Shown: positions 1 to 9,162, counted from the stretch's first letter. The stretch is 64,000 bases of DNA from Nodosilinea sp. WJT8-NPBG4 (GCA_019359285.1 JAHHHQ010000054.1:1-64000), one strand, 5' to 3'. Notes: a model not told the origin generated them from the letters alone. Numbers and translations: made by a program.

Positions 1-201
1 CTGCGCAAACGCCCAATTATCGAGACGGTCAATGACCAGCTCAAAAACCTCTGCCAAATCGAGCATTCGCGGCACCGCAGTCCCTTCAATTTCCTCGTCA
101 ATCCGGTCTCGGGCCTGATTGCCTACGCCTACCATCCCGATAAGCCCTCGTTGGGTATTCCAGATTTTGAGCTTAAAGCCTTGCCACAAGCTGCTTTTTA
201 G
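1..201 (+). CDS. IS982-family transposase, C-terminal end (5' end outside window)
   Basis: The frame is open from base 1 and ends at TAG 199-201, giving the last 66 residues of a protein. The stretch RKRPIIETVNDQLKN, followed by IEHSRHRS and then GLIAYAYHPDKPSL, matches the C-terminus of IS982-family DDE transposases as I know them. The final catalytic Glu of the family lies in the IIET segment. The protein would cut and join the ends of its own insertion sequence. Only the end is visible, so I cannot tell whether the copy is intact. An inverted-repeat-like end follows directly after the stop codon. Confidence 0.85.
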   Translation: MRKRPIIETVNDQLKNLCQIEHSRHRSPFNFLVNPVSGLIAYAYHPDKPSLGIPDFELKALPQAAF

Positions 202-216
202 CTGTCGAACTCAGGT
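202..216. repeat. Probable right terminal inverted repeat of the IS982 element
   Basis: Immediately after the transposase stop lies CTGTCGAACTCAGGT. Its reverse complement begins with AC, as IS982-family ends commonly do, and a related sequence occurs at 338-352. The left end of this copy is outside the window, so the pairing cannot be confirmed here. Confidence 0.45.
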
Positions 217-337
217 TCTGAAAACATCGACTCGATTCCAAGATTAACTTCAGAGATGCAACAAGATATCCCTTTTAGGCCGTCAGGATGTAGGCGAATA
301 ACCCCACTCCTGCCTACGTTCACCGACAGTTATTTAG

Positions 338-352
338 ACCCAATTCGACAGC
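338..352. repeat. Second IS982-like end (left-end orientation), element body missing
   Basis: ACCCAATTCGACAGC shares the terminal ACC and a nine-base block TTCGACAGC with the reverse complement of the repeat at 202-216. It is oriented as a left end, but no transposase follows, only the 3' end of the acetyltransferase gene. It may be a solo end left by deletion of a second copy, or a fortuitous match. Confidence 0.3.
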
Positions 353-384
353 AGAGGTAGGCAATAACGGGGCCAACTTCAGCC

Positions 385-996
385 CTAGTCACTCACCATC
401 TGACGCGGTGCTACAGCGCGGCAGGGGTTACCGTAGCAGATTTGCCCCGACGGCAACGACTTCAATACGCCGCTGCGTGCTCCCACCACGCTGTTGGCCC
501 CCACTGTCACCCCAGGGGCCACAAAGCAGTCGGTCGCCACCCAAGCGCCGTTCTCAACGGTTACTGGCGCAACTATCAAGCCAAAGCGAGGGTCGTGAAT
601 GTCGTGGCTACCGGTGCATAGGTAGCTTTTTTGCGAGATTACACAATGCTGGCCAATGGTGATCTGGGCCAGGCTATAGAGCACTACATCATCCCCAATC
701 CAGCTGTGGTCGCCAATACTCACATTCCACGGATAGGTGAACCGAGCGGTGGGGCGAATCACCACACCCTGTCCAACAGTGGCTCCAAACTGGCGCAGCA
801 GCCAGCGCCTCGGCCCGTGGGACGCGTGGGGCGTGAGGGGAAATACCACCGCCTGCAACAGCCACCACAGCAGAATGACGACCTTCGATCGCCCCGGTTT
901 GTACCACGACTGGTCGTAGGCATCGAGCCGCACCCAAGGGCGAGGGTCAACGGCAGGCTCTAAAGGGCTGGAATTAAAATCAGGGGGAACCGTCAT
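385..996 (-). CDS. WcaF-like hexapeptide-repeat acetyltransferase
   Basis: 203 residues. The C-terminal half (about 75-195) shows the imperfect hexapeptide rungs of a left-handed beta-helix, for example VSIGDHSWIGDDV, ITIGQHCVIS and VTVGANSVVG. The stretch CTGSHDIHDP carries the catalytic-type His of maltose/colanic-acid O-acetyltransferases. Such enzymes move an acetyl group from acetyl-CoA to a sugar of a cell-surface polysaccharide. It is the last gene of a leftward operon after two GT2 glycosyltransferases; the gap to the preceding gene is about 22 bases. The acceptor sugar cannot be read from sequence. Confidence 0.85.
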   Translation of the reverse strand: MTVPPDFNSSPLEPAVDPRPWVRLDAYDQSWYKPGRSKVVILLWWLLQAVVFPLTPHASHGPRRWLLRQFGATVGQGVVIRPTARFTYPWNVSIGDHSWIGDDVVLYSLAQITIGQHCVISQKSYLCTGSHDIHDPRFGLIVAPVTVENGAWVATDCFVAPGVTVGANSVVGARSGVLKSLPSGQICYGNPCRAVAPRQMVSD

Positions 997-1018
997 AATC
1001 AGCCGACATCAAGAAGTC

Positions 1019-1981
1019 TTAAGGGGCTGATTCTACCGAAATAATCGATGGCTGAACCGCTGGCTGTGGCAGAGCCGCATTTTCTTTGGAGGTGACATTG
1101 AGCTGTCCACCAAATTGCCTCAGCTCGAACAGTTTTACCCCAATCTGGTACTCATACTGGCTCAGCAGTCGCCCATAGATATAGCCCGCTCGCCCGTCTA
1201 AAAAGCCTAGCCGCAGCACATAGAACAGCACAAACCGCAGCAGCGGTTTAAAGGGCAGCCGCACCCAAATTTTCTTGAGAAACCGCTTACGCTGCACCGC
1301 ATCGCCAAACAGATTTGCGCCGATGGTGCCGCCGTCACCCATGCCGGTGAGCAGGTTGTAGTAGACCTGGGCCTCCCAGTTGGAGTAGCGGTTGTGGCGG
1401 GCTAGCCAGTGGTACAGGTCGCGAAAGTCTTCGTGGAGCATGTCCTGCTTCAGGTAGCCTATGGCCCCCTCGATCATCACGTGCTCGTGCACTTCGTTAT
1501 CGCCCGTGTTGGGAATATCGGCGGTTTGCAGATTTTCGTAGCGGCCCTTTTGGTGGCGAAACAGGCGCAGATTCCAGTCGGGGTATTTACCACCGTGGCG
1601 AATCCAGGTGCCAAGAAAGAATACCCGACGGTTGAGGTAGTAACCGTCAAAATCGCTCTGCTCAATGGCGGTGGCAATTTCGTCCCACAGTTCTGGGGTA
1701 ATGCGCTCGTCACAGTCGACAATGAGCACCCACTCGTGGCTAAAGGGCAAGTTGTCTAAGGCCCAGTTTTTCTTTTTGGGCCAGTGGCCGTTGAAGTCAA
1801 ACTGCACCACCTTGGCCCCAGCAGCGGTGGCGATCTCAATGCTGCGATCGCTGCTCTGCGAATCCACGACAAAAATCTCCGCCGCCCGCTCCAGGCTGGC
1901 CAGACAGGCGGGTAGATTTTGCTCCTCATCCTTAGCCGGAATCAGCACAGAAATGGGGACTTTGGGGGTCGTCTTAGCCAT
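1019..1981 (-). CDS. Family 2 glycosyltransferase (LPS core / WaaE-like)
   Basis: 320 residues from the ATG at 1981; an ATG four codons upstream (1993) is also possible and neither has a strong Shine-Dalgarno. The GT-A fold is evident: ISVLIPAKDEEQNLPAC at the N-terminus, VDSQSSDRS, and the metal-binding VDCDERI. The segment KKKNWALDNL and the overall pattern resemble WaaE/KdtX-type glucosyltransferases that extend lipopolysaccharide or capsule glycans at the cytoplasmic face. It lies between a second GT2 gene and the acetyltransferase, on the same strand with short gaps, so the three probably decorate one surface glycan. Confidence 0.88.
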   Translation of the reverse strand: MAKTTPKVPISVLIPAKDEEQNLPACLASLERAAEIFVVDSQSSDRSIEIATAAGAKVVQFDFNGHWPKKKNWALDNLPFSHEWVLIVDCDERITPELWDEIATAIEQSDFDGYYLNRRVFFLGTWIRHGGKYPDWNLRLFRHQKGRYENLQTADIPNTGDNEVHEHVMIEGAIGYLKQDMLHEDFRDLYHWLARHNRYSNWEAQVYYNLLTGMGDGGTIGANLFGDAVQRKRFLKKIWVRLPFKPLLRFVLFYVLRLGFLDGRAGYIYGRLLSQYEYQIGVKLFELRQFGGQLNVTSKENAALPQPAVQPSIISVESAP

Positions 1982-2030
1982 GGTGAATTCCATTACACGA
2001 GGGATTTACTCAACAAACGCCGGGCGGTGC

Positions 2031-2972
2031 TTAGAGGCAGACCTTCGCCCTAGGGCGAGGCCATAGGTGGCGCAGACCGCTGACCACGTAGGCCAACTGC
2101 CCGTAGGCGTAGACCAAATTTTCAAACCGCAGCGCTGGGTCAGACCAGTAGCGCCCAGCCTTGACCACCCCCCGCAGCAGACACAGGCTGCGCACCCGCA
2201 CCCGCTCTAGGGTTAGGGTATGGCTCAGCTGCTCGCGGTAGCATTCGCTGATGCCCTGCCACCAGCTGCGGCGCAAAAACCAGCCCTGACGCAGCCGCTC
2301 GGGAGCCACGTTGTGGGCCACCTGCGCCTGGGGCACAAACAAAACCTCATGCCCAGCGGTCAGGGCCAGCTGAGTCAGGTGCAGTTCTTCATTTGAGAGC
2401 AGGTTTTTGCCCACTCGACCGAGCTGCGGGTCAAAGCCACCCACAGCCTCTAGAAAGCTTTTTTTGACGCCGTAGTTGAGCCCTCGGGGGGTTTGACCTG
2501 GGTTAGTGATGAGTCGCGTCGTTGTCCCTAAATCGTAGGCCCCTAGGCTCTCAGACAGCGTGGACGACAGCCAGCGAGGCGGAGCCATATCCTGCGGCCA
2601 GATTAGGCTGACGTAGCCACCCGCGATCGCCGCCTTAGGGTGCTGCTCAAAGGCCGCCGCTAGGGCGACCAGCCAGTGGGGAGAGGCTTCGGCATCGTCG
2701 TCGAGGTAGGCGAGAATGGTGCCACGGGCGATCGTCGCACCTCGATTGCGCGCCGCTGACAGCCCCAAGGTGCTCTCGTACACGTAGGTTAACGCTGGAT
2801 GGGGCAAGTAGGTTTCTACCACCGCTCTGGTGTCATCCGTTGAGGCGTTGTCCACCACAATAATTTCGTAGACGGCATAGGTTTGCTCCAGCAGGCTGGC
2901 GATCGCTGCCCCTAGGTAACGAGCCCGGTTATGGGTGCAAATAATGGCTGAAATCAGGGGCTGAGTCATCAT
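2031..2972 (-). CDS. Family 2 glycosyltransferase
   Basis: 313 residues from ATG 2972. GTG 2978, TTG 2975 and ATG 2969 are alternative starts. The N-terminus ISAIICTHNRARYLGAAIAS, the VVDNASTDDTR nucleotide-binding segment and the LDDDAEASPHWL metal site define a GT2 enzyme. The middle motif NEELHLTQLALTAGHE corresponds to the acceptor-side ED region. First gene of the leftward GT2-GT2-acetyltransferase set. Donor and acceptor are unknown. Confidence 0.87.
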   Translation of the reverse strand: MMTQPLISAIICTHNRARYLGAAIASLLEQTYAVYEIIVVDNASTDDTRAVVETYLPHPALTYVYESTLGLSAARNRGATIARGTILAYLDDDAEASPHWLVALAAAFEQHPKAAIAGGYVSLIWPQDMAPPRWLSSTLSESLGAYDLGTTTRLITNPGQTPRGLNYGVKKSFLEAVGGFDPQLGRVGKNLLSNEELHLTQLALTAGHEVLFVPQAQVAHNVAPERLRQGWFLRRSWWQGISECYREQLSHTLTLERVRVRSLCLLRGVVKAGRYWSDPALRFENLVYAYGQLAYVVSGLRHLWPRPRAKVCL

Positions 2973-3126
2973 CAACACTATTGCCGTGGGGTTGCTAAAC
3001 CATATCTTCCGCCCTGTCCAAACACCACAATGGGCAGCCTAGAACCGCGCTGATTCTAAACTGCCCATTTCAGTCTATAGACTACCGAAGCCCCCCGTCT
3101 GTGATGCAACGGACATCGGCAACCGG

Positions 3127-4209
3127 TTACTGGCGGTAGCTAGGGTGGGGTTGGTAGTAGACCTTCGCCCCTTGGTCCGCCACATAGTGGCAGGCCCAAA
3201 ACGATCGGGCAAAGCTTTTCCACACCGGCTCCTCAGAGCGACGGTAATAATTGCCCAAAATTGGCTTGATGGCCTCTGTTGCTGTCTTCAGGTGATAGTG
3301 AGGAATACCCAAGAAAATGTGGTGGGCCACATGGGTGCCAATGTTGTGATGAATGGGGTTGATGAACCCATAGTCACGGTCAATGGTCGACAGCGCCCCC
3401 TTGAGAAAATACCACTCATCCCCGCGATACCAGGGAATATCCGGCTCGGTGTGGTGCAAGAACGTCACCAGATCAAGCCACACGATAAACACCAGGTAGG
3501 GAGCTATGTAGTAGGTCGCCAAAAACAATAGCCCCTGGGTTAACCCGACCCACGCCAAAAACACGACCATGGCCGACCAGCAGAAAGTGCTCACCAGCAC
3601 ATCACGCCGCTCCGAGGGGCGAAACAGCGGACTGTTGGGCATGAAGTGAGAGCCACTACGCCCCGACGACCGAAAGAACAGATAGAACGGATAGGCAAAC
3701 AACGCTCCGTAGAAACGCACCATCTTTTGCGCTTTGGGCATCGCTTGATAGGTTGACTCATCTATTGGGTACCAGCTTTCATCAGTGTCGATGTTGCCGG
3801 TGTTGGCGTGATGGGTGCGGTGGCTAATTCGCCAGCCGTGGTAAGGCACCAGAATGGGCGTGTGGGACAGGTGACCAACCAGGTTGTTGAGCCACTTGTA
3901 GCGAGAAAACGAGCCGTGGCCGCAGTCGTGACCGACCACAAAAAGAGCCCAGAACATGGTGCCCTGAGCCAGCCAGAATACTGGGAAAAACAGCCAAGAA
4001 TTGACGGCGTGGGCAACGGCATACAGTGCCGCGATGATCCCCAAATCTAAAAAGAAGTAGGCCAGCGACTTAAGCACGGAAGGCTGAAAACAACGGGCCG
4101 GAATTGCCGCTTTGAGATCTTGAAGGGTAAAGTCTAGCTCCTGGGCTGAGCGAACGTAGGCCGAAAATTCTGCGTCTGTAGCTCCTGGAGGAACACGATC
4201 TACTTGCAC
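3127..4209 (-). CDS. desB: Omega-3 (delta-15) acyl-lipid desaturase DesB
   Basis: 360 residues, the usual length. The three histidine boxes that hold the di-iron centre are complete: HDCGH near residue 92, HRTHH near 126 and HVAHH near 291. Stretches such as PILVPYHGWRISHRTHH and GALSTIDRDYGFINPIHH are nearly identical to what I recall of Synechocystis DesB rather than the delta-12 enzyme DesA. The enzyme adds the omega-3 double bond to membrane-lipid acyl chains in thylakoid and plasma membranes, using ferredoxin electrons. In cyanobacteria desB is typically cold-induced; the 290-base A+T-rich upstream gap may hold that control, though no named site is visible. Confidence 0.93.
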   Translation of the reverse strand: MQVDRVPPGATDAEFSAYVRSAQELDFTLQDLKAAIPARCFQPSVLKSLAYFFLDLGIIAALYAVAHAVNSWLFFPVFWLAQGTMFWALFVVGHDCGHGSFSRYKWLNNLVGHLSHTPILVPYHGWRISHRTHHANTGNIDTDESWYPIDESTYQAMPKAQKMVRFYGALFAYPFYLFFRSSGRSGSHFMPNSPLFRPSERRDVLVSTFCWSAMVVFLAWVGLTQGLLFLATYYIAPYLVFIVWLDLVTFLHHTEPDIPWYRGDEWYFLKGALSTIDRDYGFINPIHHNIGTHVAHHIFLGIPHYHLKTATEAIKPILGNYYRRSEEPVWKSFARSFWACHYVADQGAKVYYQPHPSYRQ

Positions 4210-4500
4210 GAAAGTACCAATTTAACCATAGAAACGAACGCCCAGCTGCTTCCAAAAAAATTGAGCGGGCGTTACACAGCTTAACTTTTCGCGGCATAAA
4301 ATTCTATCCCGCGATGGCGAAGCACAGTCAGCAAGTTAAAGCAATCTTTTTGTTTAACCGGAGAAAAAATTGTTGGCTAGGGTCCTGAACTTGTCTGTTA
4401 GGACTATAGATAGATGGGCTTTAGTCAACGCGATCGCAAAGCGAGTGCTGTGGTCTTAGGGGTTTTAGGGCAATCGCCCCTCTTAACCCGGCAGCAGTCC
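4210..4500. other. Intergenic stretch between amylase and desB
   Basis: A 291-base gap upstream of desB and downstream of the amylase. It contains a weak 6-base hairpin around 4336-4360 with an A/T-rich loop and a HIP1 octamer near 4430. No credible ORF, tRNA or strong terminator was found. It probably contains the desB promoter and 5' leader. Confidence 0.5.
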
Positions 4501-6141
4501 CTAGAGAGAACTCAGCACGGGGTGCTCCTCTACCCACACCGACACCGACCCACCATTGCAGCGAAACTCAGCCCAGCCGTCGCCATTGGTAGTGATAGTT
4601 TGAGAAACATGCCCAGTCAAGTCGTAGAACGTCGTGTTGGGCTTACCCACTTCCATCCATTTGGTACCCTCTGACCCATTGCTCAACAGCACCGCCATAG
4701 CGTGGGGGTGACCCTCAGAGCCAAGGCGAGTCCAGCCCACCACGTTGGGATGGTCAAAATAGTCATACTGAGGGCCGTAAGCAAAGTGCTTGCGGCCGAT
4801 CAGCAGCCGGTCCAAAATCTCCCGATGGGAGTCCATCCAGATTTCGTACTCGTTGCCATCGCGGCCCTTATCTACATAGTGAGCCCCGTAATAGTCGCAG
4901 TAGAAAATACAGGGATAGCCTTCGCTTCGCAGCAAAATCAGCGCGTAGGCTAGGGGCTTGAACCAAGCCTCTACCACCGATTCTAGTGCTTGCAGGGGCT
5001 GGGTATCGTGATTTTCGACCAGGGTGACAGCCAGCAGCGGCATCTCTTTAACCACGGTGTTGTCAAAGATGGTGCGCAGGTCGTAGTTGTTGCCGGCCCT
5101 ACTAGCCTTATAAAAGTTGTGGTGTAGCGGCGCGTCAAATAGGTCGAGCTGCCCGCCAGAGTTGCCGGCATACCAGCTCAGCGCTCCCATGTCGTAGGTC
5201 CAATATTCGCCCACACAAAACAGATCCCGCTGGGCATAGTTTTCTAAGTGGGCCAGCCAATCCACAAAGAAGTCACCACAGATATGTTTGATAGCGTCTA
5301 TGCGAAACCCGTCTACCCCAATGTGGTCGAGCATCCACTCGCCCCAGTACTTCAACTCGCCGCTCACCTCAGGATGGTCAATGTCCAGATCACAGCCCAT
5401 TAGGTAGTCAAAGCTGCCGAGTTCCCAACTCACCTTGTCTTCAAAGGACTTGCCCTCAACCAGCCATACGGCTTTGTAGTTGGGTTCGTAGCTGTTGTAG
5501 TCAACGCCATCAAAGTGATACCAATGCCACTTCATGCTCGAGTATTTATCGCCCCGCCCAGGAAAGGTAAACCCTGTCCACGATTTGATCTTGCGCATGT
5601 CCCCTAGGGAACGGTGGCGATTACCCGGATCCATCGGAATCGAGTTAAATTCCTCTTCACTATCGGCCGCCATTTTGTGGTTGAACACCACATCGGCGTA
5701 GATGTTAATCCCCAAATCGCGACAGGCTTTGATCGCCGCAACATACTCATCCTTAGTGCCGTACTTCGTCCGCACTGTGCCCTGTTGGTCAAATTCCCCC
5801 AGGTCAAACAGGTCGTAGACTCCATAGCCGACATCGCAACCCCCGCCAATGCCCTTGTAAGCAGGCGGCAGCCATAGAGCAGTAATGCCAGTATTGGCGA
5901 GAGCCTCGGCCTCCTCCTTGACCCGATTCCAGTGACTACCGTCCGCGGCGGTATACCAGTGGAAGTACTGCATCATGGTGCCGTTAACCTCCCCCTGCTT
6001 GCGCCGCTGCCGCAATGCGTCGGCGTTAGCCTCCAGCCATTCCTGTAGAGACGCTTTAGCGGTTGCCGATCCTTCGGGAGTAGTGGGTTTAGAGCCAATC
6101 GCCTTAAACGTATCCTTGAGCTGCCGAAAGGGATTAGACAT
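4501..6141 (-). CDS. Cytosolic alpha-amylase, GH13
   Basis: 546 residues from ATG 6141; a GTG at 6168 would add nine residues that look like translated leader. The GH13 conserved regions are in order: DVVFNH near 150, GFRIDAIKHI with the nucleophile Asp near 281, CVGEYW with the acid/base Glu near 310, and VENHDTQ with the third acid near 376. There is no signal peptide. The pattern fits the cytosolic Bacillus/AmyS-type subfamily (GH13_5) that hydrolyses internal alpha-1,4 bonds of glycogen or maltodextrins. It probably acts on stored glycogen. The gene is monocistronic by spacing. Confidence 0.93.
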   Translation of the reverse strand: MSNPFRQLKDTFKAIGSKPTTPEGSATAKASLQEWLEANADALRQRRKQGEVNGTMMQYFHWYTAADGSHWNRVKEEAEALANTGITALWLPPAYKGIGGGCDVGYGVYDLFDLGEFDQQGTVRTKYGTKDEYVAAIKACRDLGINIYADVVFNHKMAADSEEEFNSIPMDPGNRHRSLGDMRKIKSWTGFTFPGRGDKYSSMKWHWYHFDGVDYNSYEPNYKAVWLVEGKSFEDKVSWELGSFDYLMGCDLDIDHPEVSGELKYWGEWMLDHIGVDGFRIDAIKHICGDFFVDWLAHLENYAQRDLFCVGEYWTYDMGALSWYAGNSGGQLDLFDAPLHHNFYKASRAGNNYDLRTIFDNTVVKEMPLLAVTLVENHDTQPLQALESVVEAWFKPLAYALILLRSEGYPCIFYCDYYGAHYVDKGRDGNEYEIWMDSHREILDRLLIGRKHFAYGPQYDYFDHPNVVGWTRLGSEGHPHAMAVLLSNGSEGTKWMEVGKPNTTFYDLTGHVSQTITTNGDGWAEFRCNGGSVSVWVEEHPVLSSL

Positions 6142-6316
6142 AGCGCCCCCGGGGAAATGATTTTCCACCAGAATAGGGGTAAAGTCTAAAAATTTGGTAA
6201 AGCTAAGCTAAACTCCGAAAACTCGGTTTCCCTAATCAAATTACTCAGATCTCGCCCCACTGGCCCTCAACCTCCACGCGAACTCAGGTGTATGAGTTTT
6301 GGGGGTCACGGGATCC

Positions 6317-7354
6317 CTAGCCAAAAACCAGAAGCCAAAGCGGAATAGTGAGCAGCAAACCTCCTGTAGACAGGGCAATGCTAGCTGCCGCCAGTTCTCG
6401 GTCAAGGTCGTACTCTTCAGCCAGAATTAGTCCGGCAAACGCGCTCGGCATTCCTGACATCAGTACCAGCACTAGCACCGCATCCCTAGGTAGCCCTGCG
6501 CCCAAGGTCACAGCCCCTACCATTGCAGGCAGCACCAGTACCTTAAGAATCGCTGGCACCAGCGCTGGATGTAGACTGCTCCACCCCTGTAGCTGGCTCA
6601 GCCGCAAACCCATCAGCACCAGCGCCACCGGAATCACCAGCCATACCGACTTATGTAAAGCATCGTCAATCAGGGGCGGCCAGGCCCAAACCTGGGAGAC
6701 TGAGCCTAATCCAAAGGCCCACAGCGACGGCACGGTCACCACGTCACGCAACTGCTGCCAACGCGACTGGGCATGGGCACCGCGACCAAACCAGCTAGCT
6801 AGAAACACTCCTAGCCCATAGGTGCCAACCACGTTTTGGGTCACACTGTAGAACACAGCCCAGCTTAGGTAAGGGCCACTGACTAGGGTAGGCACAATGG
6901 CTAGCCCGACAAACCCCGTATTGCCTAACATCGTGGCCAGCACAAAGCTGCCGTGACGGGGTTTATCGACCCAGGTCATCGTTGCGGTGTCGGACCACAG
7001 CGGCAAGTCCACCACCTGATTTGGGGACAGCAGCTCTGGCCCTGGGGTAACCCCTAATTCGGTGACAGCTTCAACCAGGATGGTAGCGGTCAGCGATCGC
7101 ACCACCGCTAGCCCCGCCAGCCCCAGCCCCAGCCCTAACCCTAGCGAAACAACGGTATACATGGGTGCTAGACCTGTATCTTCCGCAAAGTGGGTCTGAC
7201 GCGCCAGGGCAAAAATTTCGAGGGGAATGCCAACCCAGTACAACCCTCGTCCTAGCAATCGAGGTAATGCCGCCGGCAAAAATCGGCCCAGCCCAGCCCC
7301 CAGCCCCACCCAAATGATCAGCGGCAGATAGGCTTGAATCAGAGAATCACGCAT
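6317..7354 (-). CDS. AEC-family membrane transporter
   Basis: 345 residues, about ten hydrophobic segments arranged in two halves. The pattern (MLGNTGFVGLAIVPTL in the middle, VLVLMSGMPSAFAGLILAEE near the C-terminus) is that of the auxin efflux carrier / malate permease family. Members are secondary carriers for organic acids in the plasma membrane, but the substrate cannot be inferred. Start at ATG 7354. It stands alone, separated by about 170 bases from the amylase. Confidence 0.85.
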   Translation of the reverse strand: MRDSLIQAYLPLIIWVGLGAGLGRFLPAALPRLLGRGLYWVGIPLEIFALARQTHFAEDTGLAPMYTVVSLGLGLGLGLAGLAVVRSLTATILVEAVTELGVTPGPELLSPNQVVDLPLWSDTATMTWVDKPRHGSFVLATMLGNTGFVGLAIVPTLVSGPYLSWAVFYSVTQNVVGTYGLGVFLASWFGRGAHAQSRWQQLRDVVTVPSLWAFGLGSVSQVWAWPPLIDDALHKSVWLVIPVALVLMGLRLSQLQGWSSLHPALVPAILKVLVLPAMVGAVTLGAGLPRDAVLVLVLMSGMPSAFAGLILAEEYDLDRELAAASIALSTGGLLLTIPLWLLVFG

Positions 7355-7823
7355 TTTGGCAGTTCGCTATGGCACTTACCTTACTCAGTAGTTTACGGAG
7401 CTTTGGTCGTGTTGACGTTCATTTAATGCGATCGCAGCTCTAGCCATAGACACGACTTCACTACCAATCACTGAATATCCAATGTGCCTTTAAACAGCAT
7501 TGTCAATCCGTCCGATCTTAGTTTCTTGCCCTTCTTAAAAGAGCTGAAGTGACCATAAAACAGTCATTTAGGCGAAAACTTATTTCTAAGAAAGCCGTTA
7601 AAATGCAACCAATTACAACATCAAGACGGGCTTAAAGTATAAAAAAATGAACCTCTTCTGAAAATGTACGGACAAGTTTCAATACTATTAATCTTGGCCT
7701 CACAAAACTGTATCAATCCTGTAAAAACGGGCTGGAAAAGCCAGTGTTAGCTAGTTTTTTTGGTTTGATGATATCAGGTGGTTCAATCTGTGCGATCGCT
7801 GCCTAGCAACAGGCAACATCGCT
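7355..7823. other. A+T-rich intergenic region, divergent promoter zone
   Basis: The gap between the leftward AEC transporter and rightward genes. It has several A/T-rich stretches, for example around 7600-7660 and 7750-7765, suitable for promoters. A short GCCT/AGGC hairpin lies around 7800. No RNA gene or conserved riboswitch motif was recognised. Confidence 0.4.
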
Positions 7824-8000
7824 TTGGCTCAAAGCCACCTCATCGTCATCAATAGGGATTGCATCACCGCTACCGACTGTGAAATCTTCCACAGCCTACA
7901 ACGCTTCGATGCCCCTGCCAGCCCTCAGCAGGACAAATACCCTAGCCCCCAGTCTCCTTTGATGACTCCTTTCATGCTTATTCAGGGAGTACATATTTGA
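7824..8000 (+). CDS. Possible small protein, 58 residues, coupled to the next gene
   Basis: A frame open from about 7752 to TGA 7998-8000. The best start is TTG 7824; no in-frame ATG lies before internal Met codons near the end. The codons use G/C at third positions like nearby genes, and the peptide (SHLIVINRDCITATDCEIF...) looks ordinary rather than random. Its stop overlaps the alternative TTG start (7997) of the next gene in the arrangement TTGA, which would allow coupling. I recognise no family. It may be real, a leader peptide, or chance. Confidence 0.3.
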   Translation: MAQSHLIVINRDCITATDCEIFHSLQRFDAPASPQQDKYPSPQSPLMTPFMLIQGVHI

Positions 8001-8002
8001 CT

Positions 8003-8275
8003 ATGGCTACGTCTGCACCCCGTCCGTCGGTTGAGCCTCAGGTTGGCGTTTATGAGTGCGCCATCACTCTCAAGTTTCGTATTTTAGAAGAAAGCCACGT
8101 CATGGCCGATCGTGAGCACCTGCTAGACCAGCTGATCGATGCCTTTTCCTACGGCAGCGACGAGTTCGTTGAGCAGCTTGACGCCCAGGTAGAGGTTGCC
8201 GAGGTTGCCGAACTCGAAGCATCACCACTGATGCGGCGGCAGCTAATTCGGCTACGCAATTTGCCCTCAGCCTAA
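8003..8275 (+). CDS. Small cyanobacterial protein, Npun_R1517-like
   Basis: 90 residues from ATG 8003. TTG 7997 is an alternative and is better spaced from GGAG at 7986-7989. The core VYECAITLKFRILEE, DREHLLDQLIDAFSYGSDEF and ASPLMRRQLIRLRN resembles, from memory, a small family restricted to cyanobacteria and named after Npun_R1517, described as a heterocyst-differentiation regulator. The family also occurs in non-heterocystous species, so no developmental role is implied here. Soluble, acidic in the middle, no signal peptide. Confidence 0.7.
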   Translation: MATSAPRPSVEPQVGVYECAITLKFRILEESHVMADREHLLDQLIDAFSYGSDEFVEQLDAQVEVAEVAELEASPLMRRQLIRLRNLPSA

Positions 8276-8421
8276 GAATGCACTCTCCAGTTGACTGACC
8301 TCTAAGGGGCAAACAAACCGACCTAGTTCCCTCAGGGCTCTTAGCCCCGTATATTGGTTAATAGGTCAGGGTAGAACCCAGGTGGTTCCTTCTGGCTCAG
8401 CCGTTGTTGTAGCTTAGGCCC

Positions 8422-9162
8422 ATGAATAGTTACCCCTTCCAACGAACGCGTAGCCGCTGGATTCAGGTCTGTTGGAGCGCGCTCTTGGGCCTGGTTTTAC
8501 CCCTGTTTTTCGTGCTAGGGCTATTCACTGAGCCTGCTGAGGCCGTAGCCGTTTTCCAAGTTCCAACTGTAGCGGCGGGCGAGTCTACCTGGGTGGTCGA
8601 CGAAGCCAATATCATCAGCCGCATCAATGAAAACAAAATTTCGAGTCGTTTCAGCGATCTGGCGGCTGCCACCGGCAACGAGGTGCGCCTTGTAACTATC
8701 CACCACTTTGACTACGGCGACACCATTCAAAGCTTCACCGATAAGCTGTTTGAGCGTTGGTACTCCACCCCAGAAGAGCAAGTCAACCAAACCTTGCTGG
8801 TCCTCGACGAAGTCACCAAAACCGTGGGCATTCGCGTTGGCGATCAGTCTGCGACCCTACTCACCGGTGACATCGCCACTAGCGTCGCCCAGGAAACTGT
8901 GCTGTTTCCCCTGCTAGAGGGCGACAAATACAACCAGTCGTTTTTGGCCGCCAGCGATCGCCTTGGGGCCGTACTAGGCGGCCAAGCAGATCCCGGCCCA
9001 CCCAACTTCGACGACTCCTTTGACAGCGAAAGCACCTTCGCCTCCGCCGAAGAAACCGCCGAGAACCGCGGTAACAGCACAGTGGTTCTGATCGTTTTGC
9101 TAGTGCTTGCCACCGTTATCCCGATGGCAACCTATTTTTGGTACGTTGGGTTCGGCAACTAA
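8422..9162 (+). CDS. psb32: Psb32-like TPM-domain thylakoid protein
   Basis: 246 residues. An N-terminal hydrophobic signal segment (about 13-40), a TPM domain (about 60-195: VVDEANIISRINENKI, GNEVRLVTIHHFDYGD, then VGDQSATLLTGD), and a C-terminal membrane helix (about 222-243). This layout and length match cyanobacterial Psb32 (Synechocystis Sll1390) and the plant TLP18.3 family, which protect or repair photosystem II from the lumen side. The gene ends before a strong hairpin shared with the convergent gene on the right. Confidence 0.8.
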   Translation: MNSYPFQRTRSRWIQVCWSALLGLVLPLFFVLGLFTEPAEAVAVFQVPTVAAGESTWVVDEANIISRINENKISSRFSDLAAATGNEVRLVTIHHFDYGDTIQSFTDKLFERWYSTPEEQVNQTLLVLDEVTKTVGIRVGDQSATLLTGDIATSVAQETVLFPLLEGDKYNQSFLAASDRLGAVLGGQADPGPPNFDDSFDSESTFASAEETAENRGNSTVVLIVLLVLATVIPMATYFWYVGFGN

